A stretch of DNA of 47,163 nucleotides from Anaerophilus nitritigenes (GCF_004138215.1 NZ_RYYS01000073.1:1-47163), one strand, 5' to 3'. Shown: positions 22,785 to 31,785, numbered from the stretch's first letter. A program made the numbers and translations. The notes: generated by a model from the sequence alone, not told the origin.

Positions 22785-23502
22785 ATTGTTTATTAAGATT
22801 GTTTTGAATGATTTCATATATTTTTTCAGTTAATTCATTCTCTTCTTCCTTAGAAAGATTTTCAGTATAAATAGGTTTTGAAATTGTTAATTTTACTTCA
22901 GATGCTTTGATTCTATTTTTATTTTCTTCTAATATCTTATAAGAGCCGTCTATAGTGATAGGAACAATAGGAACTTTCGCTTTTGTAGCCATTTTTAAAC
23001 TTCCTTTTTTAAATTCATTCATATCATGACCTTTACTTCTTGTTCCCTCTGGAAAAATCACCATAGAATGACCTTCCTTTAAGGATTTGACTCCTTCTTG
23101 AATTGCTTTTAAAGATTGCCTTGGATTTTCTCGATCAATAAAAATACATCTTTGTTTTTTCATCCATGCTCCAAATATAGGAATATTTCCAAGCTCCATT
23201 TTTGCAACAAAAGATATTGGTTTTGGAATAGATGTATATAATATAGGGATATCAAAATATCCTTGATGGTTTCCAACAAATAATACAGGACCCTCTGGAA
23301 TATTTTCAAGTCCTGATACTAAAATCTTAGAACCTGTAATATTTACTGTAGCTTTTCCCCATTTGTATGCGATTTGATGAAGAAGGGAATTCATTTTTTC
23401 TATCTTGCCGTGTTTTTCTAGTTTGTTAATTTTCCAAAGCTTAGGGAATAAAACAATGATGTATAATACAATATAAAGTCCTACATATATGGTTTTAAAC
23501 AT
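22783..23502 (-). CDS. plsC: 1-acylglycerol-3-phosphate O-acyltransferase
   Basis: A 239-residue PlsC acyltransferase that adds the second acyl chain to make phosphatidic acid at the membrane. The catalytic H-x4-D motif appears as N-H-Q-G-Y-F-D, and the acceptor-binding F-P-E-G-T-R-S motif follows about 70 residues later. An N-terminal membrane helix is present. Length fits the family. It is transcribed away from the antiporter gene. Confidence 0.93.
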   Translation of the reverse strand: MFKTIYVGLYIVLYIIVLFPKLWKINKLEKHGKIEKMNSLLHQIAYKWGKATVNITGSKILVSGLENIPEGPVLFVGNHQGYFDIPILYTSIPKPISFVAKMELGNIPIFGAWMKKQRCIFIDRENPRQSLKAIQEGVKSLKEGHSMVIFPEGTRSKGHDMNEFKKGSLKMATKAKVPIVPITIDGSYKILEENKNRIKASEVKLTISKPIYTENLSKEEENELTEKIYEIIQNNLNKQ

Positions 23503-23706
23503 ATGATTCTCATTCCTTTCGTTCCTTCTATCATATCATAAAATTTTATATTTTTTATAATAAAAATCATTTAATTTTATTATAATTTAAGCTTTTCAAA
23601 GAATGTGTTCCTTATCATTTATAAAATGATTGATATTTTTTAATAAAGATTGATGTAAGGGTAAAACTAATCTTAATAATTTGTGAATATCATAGGGGGT
23701 AAAATA

Positions 23707-24663
23707 ATGATGACGTATATAGTATTGTTATCTGGTTTTGTTTTTCTTATAAAAGGAGCAGATTATTTTGTAGATGCATCTTCTAATGTTGCAAAAATCC
23801 TTAGAATTTCTCCTATTGTCATTGGACTGACAATTGTAGCTTTTGGAACAAGCTCACCAGAAGCTGCAGTAAGTATCAAAGCAGCTATGAATAAAACTAG
23901 TGGTATTGCTTTAGGAAATGCAATAGGAAGCAATATGGTTAATATGACTCTTATTTTAGGAGTGACAGCTATGATTCGTCCTCTTACGGTTGCAAAAGAA
24001 ACCATTCGAAAAGAAATACCTTTTACTTTGTTATCAAGTGTTTTGATGTTAGTACTTATGATGGATCAAAAGCTTCAGATGCATACAAAAAATGAACTTA
24101 CAAGGGGAGATGGATTTGTTTTACTATTCTTTTTCATTATATTTTTATATTATTTACTAGAAGTAGCAGCAAATAGTTTGGAAAAAAATGAGACAGAAGA
24201 AAACATACAAATAGGAAGTATGAAAAAAAATATATTTATTGGTGTAGGCGGTTTAGGAGCTATTATTTTAGGAGGAGAATTTGTAGTAAGAAGTAGTACA
24301 AAAATTGCTATAGATTTGGGACTGAGTGAAACATTAGTAGGACTTACCATTACAGCGATAGGAACTTCTCTTCCAGAAATGATTACATCTATTACGGCAG
24401 CCATTAAAAAACAAAGTGATATTGCTGTTGGAAATATTATAGGAAGCAATATTTTTAATATTGTATTTGTTTTAGGAGTATCGTCCACTGTTGCTACTAT
24501 ACCTATTGATCCAAGAGTATTTACAGATGTGATTTTGATGATTGGATCTACCATATTACTTTTTATTTTTTCTAAAACTCAATATGAATTATCTAGAAAA
24601 GAAGGTTTTTTTTTATTTTTATCTTATATAGGATATATAGCTTTTATTTTGATAAGAAAATAA
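23707..24663 (+). CDS. Calcium/sodium antiporter (CaCA family)
   Basis: A 318-residue CaCA exchanger with ten helices in two inverted halves. The two signature alpha-repeats are visible: G-T-S-S-P-E-A-A-V then A-L-G-N-A-I-G-S-N, and G-T-S-L-P-E-M-I-T then A-V-G-N-I-I-G-S-N, with the conserved glutamates for ion binding. It resembles YrbG. The ATG at 23707 follows AGGGGGTAAAATA. Confidence 0.93.
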   Translation: MMTYIVLLSGFVFLIKGADYFVDASSNVAKILRISPIVIGLTIVAFGTSSPEAAVSIKAAMNKTSGIALGNAIGSNMVNMTLILGVTAMIRPLTVAKETIRKEIPFTLLSSVLMLVLMMDQKLQMHTKNELTRGDGFVLLFFFIIFLYYLLEVAANSLEKNETEENIQIGSMKKNIFIGVGGLGAIILGGEFVVRSSTKIAIDLGLSETLVGLTITAIGTSLPEMITSITAAIKKQSDIAVGNIIGSNIFNIVFVLGVSSTVATIPIDPRVFTDVILMIGSTILLFIFSKTQYELSRKEGFFLFLSYIGYIAFILIRK

Positions 24664-24749
24664 ACAAAAATTTTAAAAAATATTTTCTGAATAATTTCTA
24701 TCTCAATTAAAGATACTATATTTGAAAATGAAAGAAAGGAGTGTTATAG

Positions 24750-24935
24750 GTGACACAACTTAATCAATTAGAGCTTCAAAATATTAGACATCTTATTGGT
24801 TCTCATGAGACAGCTTATCAAAAGCTTCAATCTTATGCACAACAAGCAACAGATCCACAAATTAAACAAATGTTTCAACAATCTGCTCAAGATGCACAAA
24901 ATACAAAACAACAATTAATGTCATTCTTACAATAG
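24750..24935 (+). CDS. CotF-like spore coat protein A
   Basis: A 61-residue Gln-rich helical protein with ferritin-like CotF pattern (R-H-L-I-G-S-H-E-T-A-Y-Q-K-L-Q-S-Y-A). It begins with GTG after GAAAGGAGTG. Such proteins are found in the coat of spores. It is followed after 11 bases by a second, related gene, a common pair in Clostridia. Confidence 0.78.
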   Translation: MTQLNQLELQNIRHLIGSHETAYQKLQSYAQQATDPQIKQMFQQSAQDAQNTKQQLMSFLQ

Positions 24936-24946
24936 GAGGGAAGAAA

Positions 24947-25192
24947 ATGCAAAACAAAGATATGGTAAATGACGTATTATCTATGCTTAATAGTAGTATT
25001 ACAGGTTATGCAAATGTAATTACACAAGCAGCAAATCCTCAATTTCGTCAAACTGTCCAACAAATGAGAAATAGCTGTGAAACATTTCAATACAACCTTT
25101 ATAAAACTGCTGAGCAAAAGGGATACTATAAACCTGCTGCACCAGCAAATCAAAATGATGTTCAACAAATAAAATCTCAATTTAATGCGTAA
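24947..25192 (+). CDS. CotF-like spore coat protein B
   Basis: An 81-residue helical protein of the CotF family with a C-terminal Y-Y-K-P-A-A-P tail typical of these coat proteins. It follows its partner in one operon with AGGAGGG upstream. Expression is expected late in sporulation in the mother cell, from known family biology; no promoter was assigned. Confidence 0.82.
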   Translation: MQNKDMVNDVLSMLNSSITGYANVITQAANPQFRQTVQQMRNSCETFQYNLYKTAEQKGYYKPAAPANQNDVQQIKSQFNA

Positions 25193-25199
25193 TCAAAAA

Positions 25200-25224
25200 A
25201 AGGCTTCTGTTTAACAGAAGCCTT
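25200..25224. terminator. Terminator after the CotF-like pair
   Basis: AAGGCTTCTGTT and AACAGAAGCCTT form a perfect 12-base inverted repeat. It lies between convergent genes and can serve both. Confidence 0.8.
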
Positions 25225-25229
25225 GATCT

Positions 25230-25352
25230 TTAGTATACTTCATATTTTTTTTTGATTTCCTTTTCTCTTTCCTTTCGATTAACAGCAGCTACATATCTCA
25301 GGAATAAAATCACAAAGCACATTGTGATTAAACGAAATAACATGCTGATCAT
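25230..25352 (-). CDS. 40-residue membrane peptide
   Basis: A short minus-strand frame coding for one hydrophobic helix (about residues 4-22, L-F-R-L-I-T-M-C-F-V-I-L-F-L) followed by a highly charged Lys/Glu tail. A weak AGAAAGAAG ribosome binding site precedes the ATG, and the shared terminator lies just past the stop. The helix-plus-charged-tail design and context suggest a real small protein, but no family was recognised. Confidence 0.5.
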   Translation of the reverse strand: MISMLFRLITMCFVILFLRYVAAVNRKEREKEIKKKYEVY

Positions 25353-25671
25353 CTTCTTTCTATATAAATTTGTTAAAAAATTAACTTTGTATTTTTAGTA
25401 TAACATATTTTTCCTTATAAATAAAGAGAAAAAATGTAAAAAATGAAAAAATAGGAAAACGAAACCAACTTTGAAAAAACAATATAATCATCATACGTAA
25501 AGTTAATTAAAAATCAAGAAAATATAAATTTTTTGAAAAATAACGAGTTAAATAATTAACAGTTTCTTTTTGAATCATGAGACAACTTTCACAACACATA
25601 CAATAGAATAAGCTTTTGTATATATGAAAGCTAAGCAATAGAAAGGCTGTTGTGCAAAGGGGGATGCAAAA
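25353..25671. other. AT-rich intergenic region
   Basis: This 319-base gap is very AT-rich. I see promoter-like AT stretches for both flanking genes but no convincing -35/-10 pair, no T-box, no riboswitch fold and no gene. A GGGGG ribosome binding site for the next gene lies at its end. Confidence 0.5.
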
Positions 25672-26706
25672 TTGAAAAAAAATGTTTTAAAAGTTGCAAG
25701 TATTTACATAGGAACTTTAATAGGGGCAGGCTTTGCATCAGGACAGGAAGTAGTATATTTTTTCACAAGAAATGGAATTAATGGATTGTACGGAGTAATT
25801 TTTACATCTATTTTATTTAGTTTATTTGGAAGTTTTGTTTTGCTTCAAGTACATAAATATAAAATTAAATCTTATCATGATTTTGTTATATCTTTTTTTG
25901 GCAAGTTTATAGGAAAAGGGATAGAGTGGTTTTTATCTTTATTACTTTTATCATTTTATTGTGTTATGCTAGCAGGAAGTGGAGCATTATTTGAAGAATA
26001 CTTTGGATGTGGGAAAGAAATAGGAATTGTATTGATGAGTGTCATTTGTTTTTTTACTTTTATTTTTAGCATTAATGGCCTTGCATTTGTAAATAGTGTG
26101 GTTGTACCATTGATCATTATAGGAATTATATATATAGGAACCTACACAGTCCATGAAAGTAAAAATCTAATGGATATTTTTTATGGAGGATATGAGAGTG
26201 AAGGAAATTGGATTGTGTCTGCTCTTTTATATGTAAGCTATAATACTATATCAGCAGCAGTAGTATTAAGTGCTATGTATCCTTTACTCAGTCATAAAAA
26301 GGTGGCTTTAGGAGGAGGGATTTTGGGAGGTACTTTATTAGGATGCATGCTTTTATTTTTGTTTTTACCTACTTATCTATGTTATACACAAGTTAAAGAT
26401 GTACAGATTCCTATGATGAGTATTGCGTCTTTAATGAGTACAAAAGCTACAGTTATGTATGGAATTTTGCTTTGGGGTGCAATGCTTACTACAGCGATTG
26501 CTAATGGGTTTGTTTTGATTCAGACACTTGAAAAAAAAATAAAGATAAAGCGTATTTTTGTATGTATTTTATTTTGTATTGTTACGATTCCACTATCTCA
26601 ATTTGGATTTAAAAGGCTAGTACATACACTTTATCCATTTTTTGGATATGTGGGTTTTTTTATTCTATTCATTAGTTTGTTTAAGAAAATAGGTCATAAG
26701 ATATAG
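25672..26706 (+). CDS. YkvI-like membrane transporter
   Basis: A 344-residue protein with about ten membrane helices, matching the YkvI family of the amino acid-polyamine-organocation fold. The N-terminal I-G-A/T-x-x-G-A-G-F-A-S-G-Q-E motif is in the first helix, where such transporters unwind to bind substrate and ion. The substrate is unknown. It starts with TTG eight bases after AAAGGGGG. Confidence 0.85.
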   Translation: MKKNVLKVASIYIGTLIGAGFASGQEVVYFFTRNGINGLYGVIFTSILFSLFGSFVLLQVHKYKIKSYHDFVISFFGKFIGKGIEWFLSLLLLSFYCVMLAGSGALFEEYFGCGKEIGIVLMSVICFFTFIFSINGLAFVNSVVVPLIIIGIIYIGTYTVHESKNLMDIFYGGYESEGNWIVSALLYVSYNTISAAVVLSAMYPLLSHKKVALGGGILGGTLLGCMLLFLFLPTYLCYTQVKDVQIPMMSIASLMSTKATVMYGILLWGAMLTTAIANGFVLIQTLEKKIKIKRIFVCILFCIVTIPLSQFGFKRLVHTLYPFFGYVGFFILFISLFKKIGHKI

Positions 26707-26772
26707 AGGATTTATCTAAACTTAAGAGAATATAAAAATAATATTTAGTACAAAACACCAGGAGGAATAGGA

Positions 26773-27906
26773 ATGCAGAAGAAAAAAAGACGTAGACCCA
26801 TTCGTTATAGGATTTTTATGATTATTTTTATATCTATTCTTATATTTGGTGGTGCACAATTAGTAAATATAGCAAAAAATCTTTTAGGATATGGAGAAAT
26901 AGATTTTCAAAACATTGTGACCATAGAATATAAAGAAGATAAAAATAGAAAGGTATATCCATTTTTACAGGGAATGGTGATTTATGATCAAAAAGTTTTA
27001 AAAAAATATAATATACATGGTATAGAAGAATGGAGTATAAACAAGTCTATTAAAAAATCTATTATTACAACGAGTGAAAAAAATATATTTTTAGTAGATA
27101 GAGAAACTGGCGAAATGATAGCTTTTGATGATAAAGGAAATAAAGCTTTTAGCATAAATTTAGAAAAACCTATTCAAAATATGGTGTCTAATAAAGAAGG
27201 CTCTATAGCTTTATACTCTGAAAATGAAAAAAATACAGAAATTTATACATTTGATGTAGAAGGAAAAAAGCAAGGTCAAATTATTATTGATCAAGGAAGT
27301 ATAGTAGATATAGCAATATCTAATGAAGGATGGGTTGGTATATCGGTAATGGAAATAGAAGATAATACTTTAGAGACAAAAGTGGTTCTTTATTCAAAAG
27401 AAGGAAAGCTTTTAGGAGGAAATAAATACAAGAATCAAGTCATTACAAATATATTTTTTAGTGAAGATGGAGATTTGTTGAATGTTGGAGTAAAAAAAAT
27501 AATGGCTTTTTCTAAAACCAATGGACCACTGTGGAGCAAAGAACTTCCTAGTTCTATTGGAAAAGTTAGTTGGAATGAAAAAGGGTATGCTATTTTTTAT
27601 TTAATCAATCATAAAAAATCTATTATAGATACCAAAAGTACAAATTATTTAGAAACCATAGATATAAAAGGGAAAGAACTTTCTAATCTTCCTATCAAAG
27701 GAGAAGTATTAGGAATTGATACGTATAAGAACTCTTTTATTGCTTTTACAGAAAGAACTTTATATTTTTCTAAAAATGGAAAAGAATTGATAGAAAAGAA
27801 GATTAATAATGATATACAAGATATATATATGATCAAAGAAAATGAATTTATTTTAGTTCTTAAAAATAAAGTGCAGATTCTAAAAATAAAGTATAAAGAA
27901 AAGTAG
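26773..27906 (+). CDS. DUF5711 family protein, membrane-anchored beta-propeller-like
   Basis: A 377-residue protein with a basic N-terminus, one membrane helix (about residues 13-30) and an extracellular domain of repeated beta-blades (for example D-R-E-T-G-E-M-I-A-F-D-D-K-G-N), as in DUF5711. It is probably a surface sensor or scaffold. It is followed after nine bases by cvpA and then yedF, forming a likely operon; this order is common in Clostridia. Confidence 0.82.
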   Translation: MQKKKRRRPIRYRIFMIIFISILIFGGAQLVNIAKNLLGYGEIDFQNIVTIEYKEDKNRKVYPFLQGMVIYDQKVLKKYNIHGIEEWSINKSIKKSIITTSEKNIFLVDRETGEMIAFDDKGNKAFSINLEKPIQNMVSNKEGSIALYSENEKNTEIYTFDVEGKKQGQIIIDQGSIVDIAISNEGWVGISVMEIEDNTLETKVVLYSKEGKLLGGNKYKNQVITNIFFSEDGDLLNVGVKKIMAFSKTNGPLWSKELPSSIGKVSWNEKGYAIFYLINHKKSIIDTKSTNYLETIDIKGKELSNLPIKGEVLGIDTYKNSFIAFTERTLYFSKNGKELIEKKINNDIQDIYMIKENEFILVLKNKVQILKIKYKEK

Positions 27907-27915
27907 GAGATTGTT

Positions 27916-28575
27916 ATGAATTGGATGGATGTTTCGGTGCTTGTGATTCTCTTTATTGGTGGAATGAAAGGATGGAAAAGAGGGCTTATTCTTTCGTTTT
28001 TTCATACATTTAGTTATATTGTAGCTGGAATCGTAGCAAAAAAATATTATCCTTTTGTTTCAAAATACATTATAGAGAATGAAGCTATATTTTCAAAAGT
28101 AGAGAGTTTGATTTATAATAGATTTGAAAGTGCAAAGGTGTACCAAGCTTCATCAGGAGGTATTATTGCACAAAGAAGTTTATTTCAAATTTTAGATTTT
28201 CCACAAGTAATACAAGAGTTTTGCAAATCTACTAAAGAATTAGCATATCATAATGTGTCTAATGTATTAGCGAATATGTTTATAAATTTTTTAAGTGTTA
28301 TTGTTATTTTCATAGGAGTAAAAATACTTTGGTTTTTAGTAGGATATTGTATAGACTCAGTGGCTTCTTTTCCAATCTTAAATGAAATGAATCGTTCTTT
28401 AGGAGCTTTATTAGGAGTAGGCAAAGGATTTTTAATAGTATTGATCATCATCACGATTATGACTCCTTTCGTAACTATGAAAGATTTAAGTGTGTTACAA
28501 GAGGGGATTGAAAAATCGATGGTAGTTCAATTTTTATATCATAATAATCCAATTTTTGGATTATTAAAGGAGTAA
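27916..28575 (+). CDS. CvpA family membrane protein
   Basis: A 219-residue protein with four membrane helices and the CvpA opening (M-D-V-S-V-L-V-I-L-F-I-G-G-M-K-G-W-K-R-G). CvpA proteins are linked to colicin V export and envelope stress in other bacteria; the Firmicute role is not known. It lies in the DUF5711-cvpA-yedF operon. Confidence 0.88.
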   Translation: MNWMDVSVLVILFIGGMKGWKRGLILSFFHTFSYIVAGIVAKKYYPFVSKYIIENEAIFSKVESLIYNRFESAKVYQASSGGIIAQRSLFQILDFPQVIQEFCKSTKELAYHNVSNVLANMFINFLSVIVIFIGVKILWFLVGYCIDSVASFPILNEMNRSLGALLGVGKGFLIVLIIITIMTPFVTMKDLSVLQEGIEKSMVVQFLYHNNPIFGLLKE

Positions 28576-28592
28576 AAAGATGGAGGGATATT

Positions 28593-29180
28593 ATGAATCA
28601 TAAAGTAGATGCTAGAGGACTTAGTTGCCCAAAACCCGTTATTGAAACAAAGAAGGTACTGGATAGTTTAAATGAAGGAAGTATACTTACTATCGTAGAC
28701 AATGAAGTGGCTATGCACAATGTTTCTAAGTTAGTACAAAGCTTAAATTGTCAAGTAGAAGTGAAAAAAGAAAAAGAAGATTTTTATATTTATATTACAA
28801 AAGGAGATAAAATAGAAGATATAGAGTGTGAAATAGAAGATGAGAAAAATTTGGTAATTTTATTTGGAAAAGATATTTTAGGAGATGGTTCAGAAGAATT
28901 AGGAAAGATATTGATGAAGGGATATATCTATACTTTAACAGAATATTCCTCTTATCCTAAAACTTTATTATTTTTAAATAGTGGAGTAAAATTAACTACA
29001 GAAGGATCTGAAGTATTAGATTATTTAAAACTTCTTGAGCAAGAAGGGGTAGAGATTTTATCTTGTGGAACTTGTCTAGATTATTTTCATCTAAAGGATA
29101 AACTGAAAGTAGGCAGTGTAACCAATATGTATACGATTTTAGACACTTTACATAGTGCAAAAAATAGGATTACTTTGTAG
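28593..29180 (+). CDS. yedF: Sulfurtransferase-like selenium metabolism protein YedF
   Basis: A 195-residue two-domain protein. The N-terminal TusA-like domain has the C-P-K-P motif with C12. The C-terminal DsrE-like domain has G-V-E-I-L-S-C-G-T-C-L-D-Y-F, also with conserved cysteines. YedF is associated with selenium use in bacteria that have selD. The next gene is DUF3343, its usual companion, so the two may carry Se or S between enzymes. The desulfurase at 4827-5975 is a possible donor. Confidence 0.93.
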   Translation: MNHKVDARGLSCPKPVIETKKVLDSLNEGSILTIVDNEVAMHNVSKLVQSLNCQVEVKKEKEDFYIYITKGDKIEDIECEIEDEKNLVILFGKDILGDGSEELGKILMKGYIYTLTEYSSYPKTLLFLNSGVKLTTEGSEVLDYLKLLEQEGVEILSCGTCLDYFHLKDKLKVGSVTNMYTILDTLHSAKNRITL

Positions 29181-29189
29181 GAAAATATT

Positions 29190-29447
29190 ATGTTTAGCCA
29201 AGAATTTTATATAATTTCATTTGAATCTACTCACCATGCTATACAAACAGAGATAAAATTAAAGAAAAATTTTTCAATAGAGACCATTCCAACACCAAGG
29301 GAGATTAGTGCAAGCTGTGGCCTATCTATTAAGTTTCCATGTGAAAAATTAATAGATATCTTAGATGAATTAGGAAAAGAAATAGAAAATGTAGATGTGT
29401 TCAAAATACAGAAAAAGGGTAAAAACAAAATCATAACAAAATTGTAA
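29190..29447 (+). CDS. DUF3343 putative Se/S carrier-like protein
   Basis: An 85-residue protein of DUF3343. It has the pattern F-E-S-T-H-H-A-I-Q-T-E and the conserved P-T-P-R-E-I-S-A-S-C-G-L-S, where the cysteine may carry sulfur or selenium. It follows yedF by nine bases, and this pairing is the main evidence for a role in selenium or sulfur delivery. Confidence 0.87.
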   Translation: MFSQEFYIISFESTHHAIQTEIKLKKNFSIETIPTPREISASCGLSIKFPCEKLIDILDELGKEIENVDVFKIQKKGKNKIITKL

Positions 29448-29467
29448 TGAAAGGAGTAGGCTAAAGC

Positions 29468-30331
29468 TTGAGTAAAATATATAAACACATGTTAAATGTT
29501 TTTAATCAATATACTCATCCAGAAAAAGTGGGACAGTATATAGAAAATTTTATAAAGATTATTTTAATTTTAATTGTTATGGAGATTGCTATAAAATTTT
29601 CTGTAAAATTAATCAACAAATTTTTTAATAATCGATCAAAATTTAAAATTATGGGAGAAGAAAAAAGAATTAATACAATAAATGGTATTGTAAATAGCAT
29701 TGTACGATATACCATTTATTTTATTAGTTTTGCATCTATTCTTGAAATGCTAGGAATTAAAATTTCATCATTGCTTGCAGCAGCAGGAATAGGGGGACTA
29801 GCTATAGGCTTTGGTGCTCAAAGTTTAGTAAAAGATATTATTACAGGATTTTTTATTTTATTAGAAAATCAATTTCATGTTGGGGACTATGTACAGATAG
29901 GAAATTTCTTAGGAATCGTAGAAGATATGACGCTTAGAGTGACTACAGTAAGAGATTTTAATGGAGATCTTCATATTATTCCTAATGGAATCATTGATAA
30001 GGTTACGAATAAATGTAGAGGAGATATGAGAGCTTTAGTAGAAGTAGGAATTTCTTATGAAGAGAATATTGATCATGCAATTAGTGTATTAAATGATTTG
30101 TGTGAAAAGATAAAAAAAGAAAATAAAAACATAGTTGAAGGACCAAATGTATTAGGAGTAAGTAAATTAGGTGAGTCGGATGTGGTCCTTTCTATTGTTG
30201 CAAAAACTACTCCTATGGAGCAATGGGCTGTAGAAAGAGAATTAAGAAAAAGAATCAAAGAAACATTTGATCAAAAAGGAATTGAAATTCCTTATCCAAG
30301 AAGAGTTGTCATTTCTGATAAGAAAAGTTAA
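29468..30331 (+). CDS. Mechanosensitive ion channel, MscS family
   Basis: A 287-residue small-conductance channel with three membrane helices. The pore helix region (A-A-A-G-I-G-G-L-A-I-G-F-G-A-Q-S-L-V-K-D) and the beta domain (F-H-V-G-D-Y-V-Q-I-G) are clear. It opens under hypo-osmotic shock. The frame begins with TTG after AAAGGAG at 11 bases, a somewhat long gap; an ATG at 29489 is an alternative. Confidence 0.93.
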   Translation: MSKIYKHMLNVFNQYTHPEKVGQYIENFIKIILILIVMEIAIKFSVKLINKFFNNRSKFKIMGEEKRINTINGIVNSIVRYTIYFISFASILEMLGIKISSLLAAAGIGGLAIGFGAQSLVKDIITGFFILLENQFHVGDYVQIGNFLGIVEDMTLRVTTVRDFNGDLHIIPNGIIDKVTNKCRGDMRALVEVGISYEENIDHAISVLNDLCEKIKKENKNIVEGPNVLGVSKLGESDVVLSIVAKTTPMEQWAVERELRKRIKETFDQKGIEIPYPRRVVISDKKS

Positions 30332-30455
30332 AATATCTTATAAGACATAGGAAATTATGGTCTATTGATAAATTTTATTTTCATAATTTCCGTAATGTAT
30401 TTCAACAAAGTATACTTAACAAACCTTTCAAAAAAAGACTTTGTTTTAAATTGAA

Positions 30456-30477
30456 GCCCGAAACTTTTGTTTCGGGC
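30456..30477. terminator. Hairpin between mscS and DUF951
   Basis: GCCCGAAAC and GTTTCGGGC form a 9-bp GC-rich stem with a 4-T loop. No T run follows, so it may be a weak terminator, an RNA stabiliser or a leader hairpin of the next gene. Confidence 0.55.
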
Positions 30478-30506
30478 AATTGTATACAAAAGTAGGAGGG
30501 GTTTAT

Positions 30507-30701
30507 ATGCCAATGGATTTAAGAGTAGGGGATGTGGTGCAGGTTAAAAAAAATCATCCCTGTGGAAGTAATGAGTTTGAAATTATGAGAACGGGAATGG
30601 ATTTTAGAATCAGGTGTGTAGGATGTGATAAACAAGTTTGGATTCCTAGAGTTAAATTTGAAAAAAGAGTAAGAAAAATTGTAAATAGGAAAGAAGAATA
30701 A
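30507..30701 (+). CDS. DUF951 family protein
   Basis: A 64-residue basic protein of DUF951 with D-L-R-V-G-D-V-V-Q-V-K-K-N-H-P-C-G-S and a second Cys pair (R-C-V-G-C) that may bind a metal or nucleic acid. It is found beside rpsF-ssb-rpsR in many Clostridia. The ATG at 30507 follows TAGGAGGGG. The role is unknown. Confidence 0.88.
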   Translation: MPMDLRVGDVVQVKKNHPCGSNEFEIMRTGMDFRIRCVGCDKQVWIPRVKFEKRVRKIVNRKEE

Positions 30702-30720
30702 ATAATATATTTATTTATTC

Positions 30721-30749
30721 TTGCAATTTATGATACAAACTGATATAAT
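30721..30749 (+). promoter_or_regulatory. Promoter of the rpsF-ssb-rpsR operon
   Basis: TTGCAA, a 17-base spacer and a consensus TATAAT form a good vegetative promoter about 85 bases upstream of rpsF. Confidence 0.8.
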
Positions 30750-30789
30750 ACCATGATGTGAGATTGTAATCTGAAATGATACTCTCTGT

Positions 30790-30819
30790 CCTATAAAAAG
30801 GACCGAATCAGTCCATAGG
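30790..30819 (+). promoter_or_regulatory. Candidate S6:S18 ribosomal leader
   Basis: CCTAT pairs with ATAGG and GGAC with GTCC, separated by an A5 bulge, with a CCG at the edge of the apical loop. The 3' arm overlaps the AGGGAGGTGG ribosome binding site of rpsF. This fits the known S6:S18 leader type, in which the protein pair binds a bulged hairpin with a conserved CCG to repress translation. I identify it by layout, not by a covariance model. Confidence 0.6.
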
Positions 30820-30832
30820 GAGGTGGAAAATA

Positions 30833-31120
30833 ATGAGAAAATATGAAGTGATGTTCATCTTAAAATCAAATCTTGAAGAAGAACAAAGAAAACAAGTAGT
30901 AGAGAAATTCAAAGGCATCATTGAAACAAATGGTGAAATTGAAAAAGTAGATGAGTGGGGCAACAGAAAGTTGGCTTATCCAATCGAAAAGTTAAATGAA
31001 GGCTACTATGTAATAATGAACTTCAAGGCAGATAAAGATGTACCTAAAGAATTAGATAGAAACTTCAGAATTTCTGATGTTGTTCTTAGACATTTAATCG
31101 TAAATATTGAAGAAAAGTAA
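30833..31120 (+). CDS. rpsF: Ribosomal protein S6
   Basis: A 95-residue S6 protein (M-R-K-Y-E-V-M-F-I-L, then W-G-N-R-K-L-A-Y-P-I-E-K-L-N-E-G-Y-Y), with normal length and motifs. It binds 16S rRNA with S18. It starts the classical rpsF-ssb-rpsR operon, preceded by a strong promoter and a possible autoregulatory leader. Confidence 0.98.
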   Translation: MRKYEVMFILKSNLEEEQRKQVVEKFKGIIETNGEIEKVDEWGNRKLAYPIEKLNEGYYVIMNFKADKDVPKELDRNFRISDVVLRHLIVNIEEK

Positions 31121-31139
31121 ATTTTAAGGTGGTGTTTTC

Positions 31140-31535
31140 ATGAATCAAGTAATTCTTATTGGAAGACTTACAAAAGATCCTGAGCTGCGATTTACAGCAG
31201 GAAGCGGAAAAGCAATTGCCACCTTTACGATAGCAGTAGATAGACCATTTAGTCAAGAAAAAATGGCTGATTTTTTTAGGATCGTTGTATGGGGAAAAAC
31301 AGGTGAAAACTGTGCAAATTATCTTGCAAAGGGTAGACTTGTAGCTGTACAAGGAAGACTTCAAAATAACAATTATGAAACACAAAGCGGTGAAAAAAGA
31401 TATTCTACAGAAGTCGTAGCTGATAGAGTAGAATTTCTTGAGTGGGGCAACAAAAATGATCAAGCAGGATCAGGTGCTCCACAAATAGACCCAGATGGAT
31501 TTCAAGAAATAGATGATGATGATATCCCATTCTAG
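31140..31535 (+). CDS. ssb: Single-stranded DNA-binding protein
   Basis: A 131-residue SSB with the OB-fold start ([17 protein letters not shown]) and the acidic D-D-D-I-P-F tip that recruits partner proteins. The linker between them is short. It lies between rpsF and rpsR as in most Firmicutes. Confidence 0.98.
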   Translation: MNQVILIGRLTKDPELRFTAGSGKAIATFTIAVDRPFSQEKMADFFRIVVWGKTGENCANYLAKGRLVAVQGRLQNNNYETQSGEKRYSTEVVADRVEFLEWGNKNDQAGSGAPQIDPDGFQEIDDDDIPF

Positions 31536-31552
31536 AAAAGGAGGGAAATGAA

Positions 31553-31783
31553 ATGGCAAGACCAAAAAGAAGAGGTCGTAAAAAAAGAGTATGTAGCTTC
31601 TGTGCAGACAAAGCAAATCATATCGATTATAAAGATATAAGAAAACTTGGTAAGTATGTTACAGAAAGAGGAAAAATACTTCCAAGAAGAATCAGTGGTA
31701 CATGTGCAACACATCAAAGAGCACTTACTGTAGCAATCAAAAGAGCAAGAACAGTTGCATTGCTTCCATATACAGCAGAATAA
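31553..31783 (+). CDS. rpsR: Ribosomal protein S18
   Basis: A 76-residue S18 protein. The core [20 protein letters not shown] is clear. It keeps V-C-S-F-C-A-D-K-A near the N-terminus, where zinc-binding forms of S18 have their cysteines. It ends the operon, before a strong terminator. Confidence 0.98.
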   Translation: MARPKRRGRKKRVCSFCADKANHIDYKDIRKLGKYVTERGKILPRRISGTCATHQRALTVAIKRARTVALLPYTAE

Positions 31784-31785
31784 TC

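Noticed and set aside
25353-25671. T-box or other riboswitch upstream of the YkvI-like transporter
   Set aside because: No T-box sequence (TGGNACCGCG-like) and no terminator hairpin before the gene.
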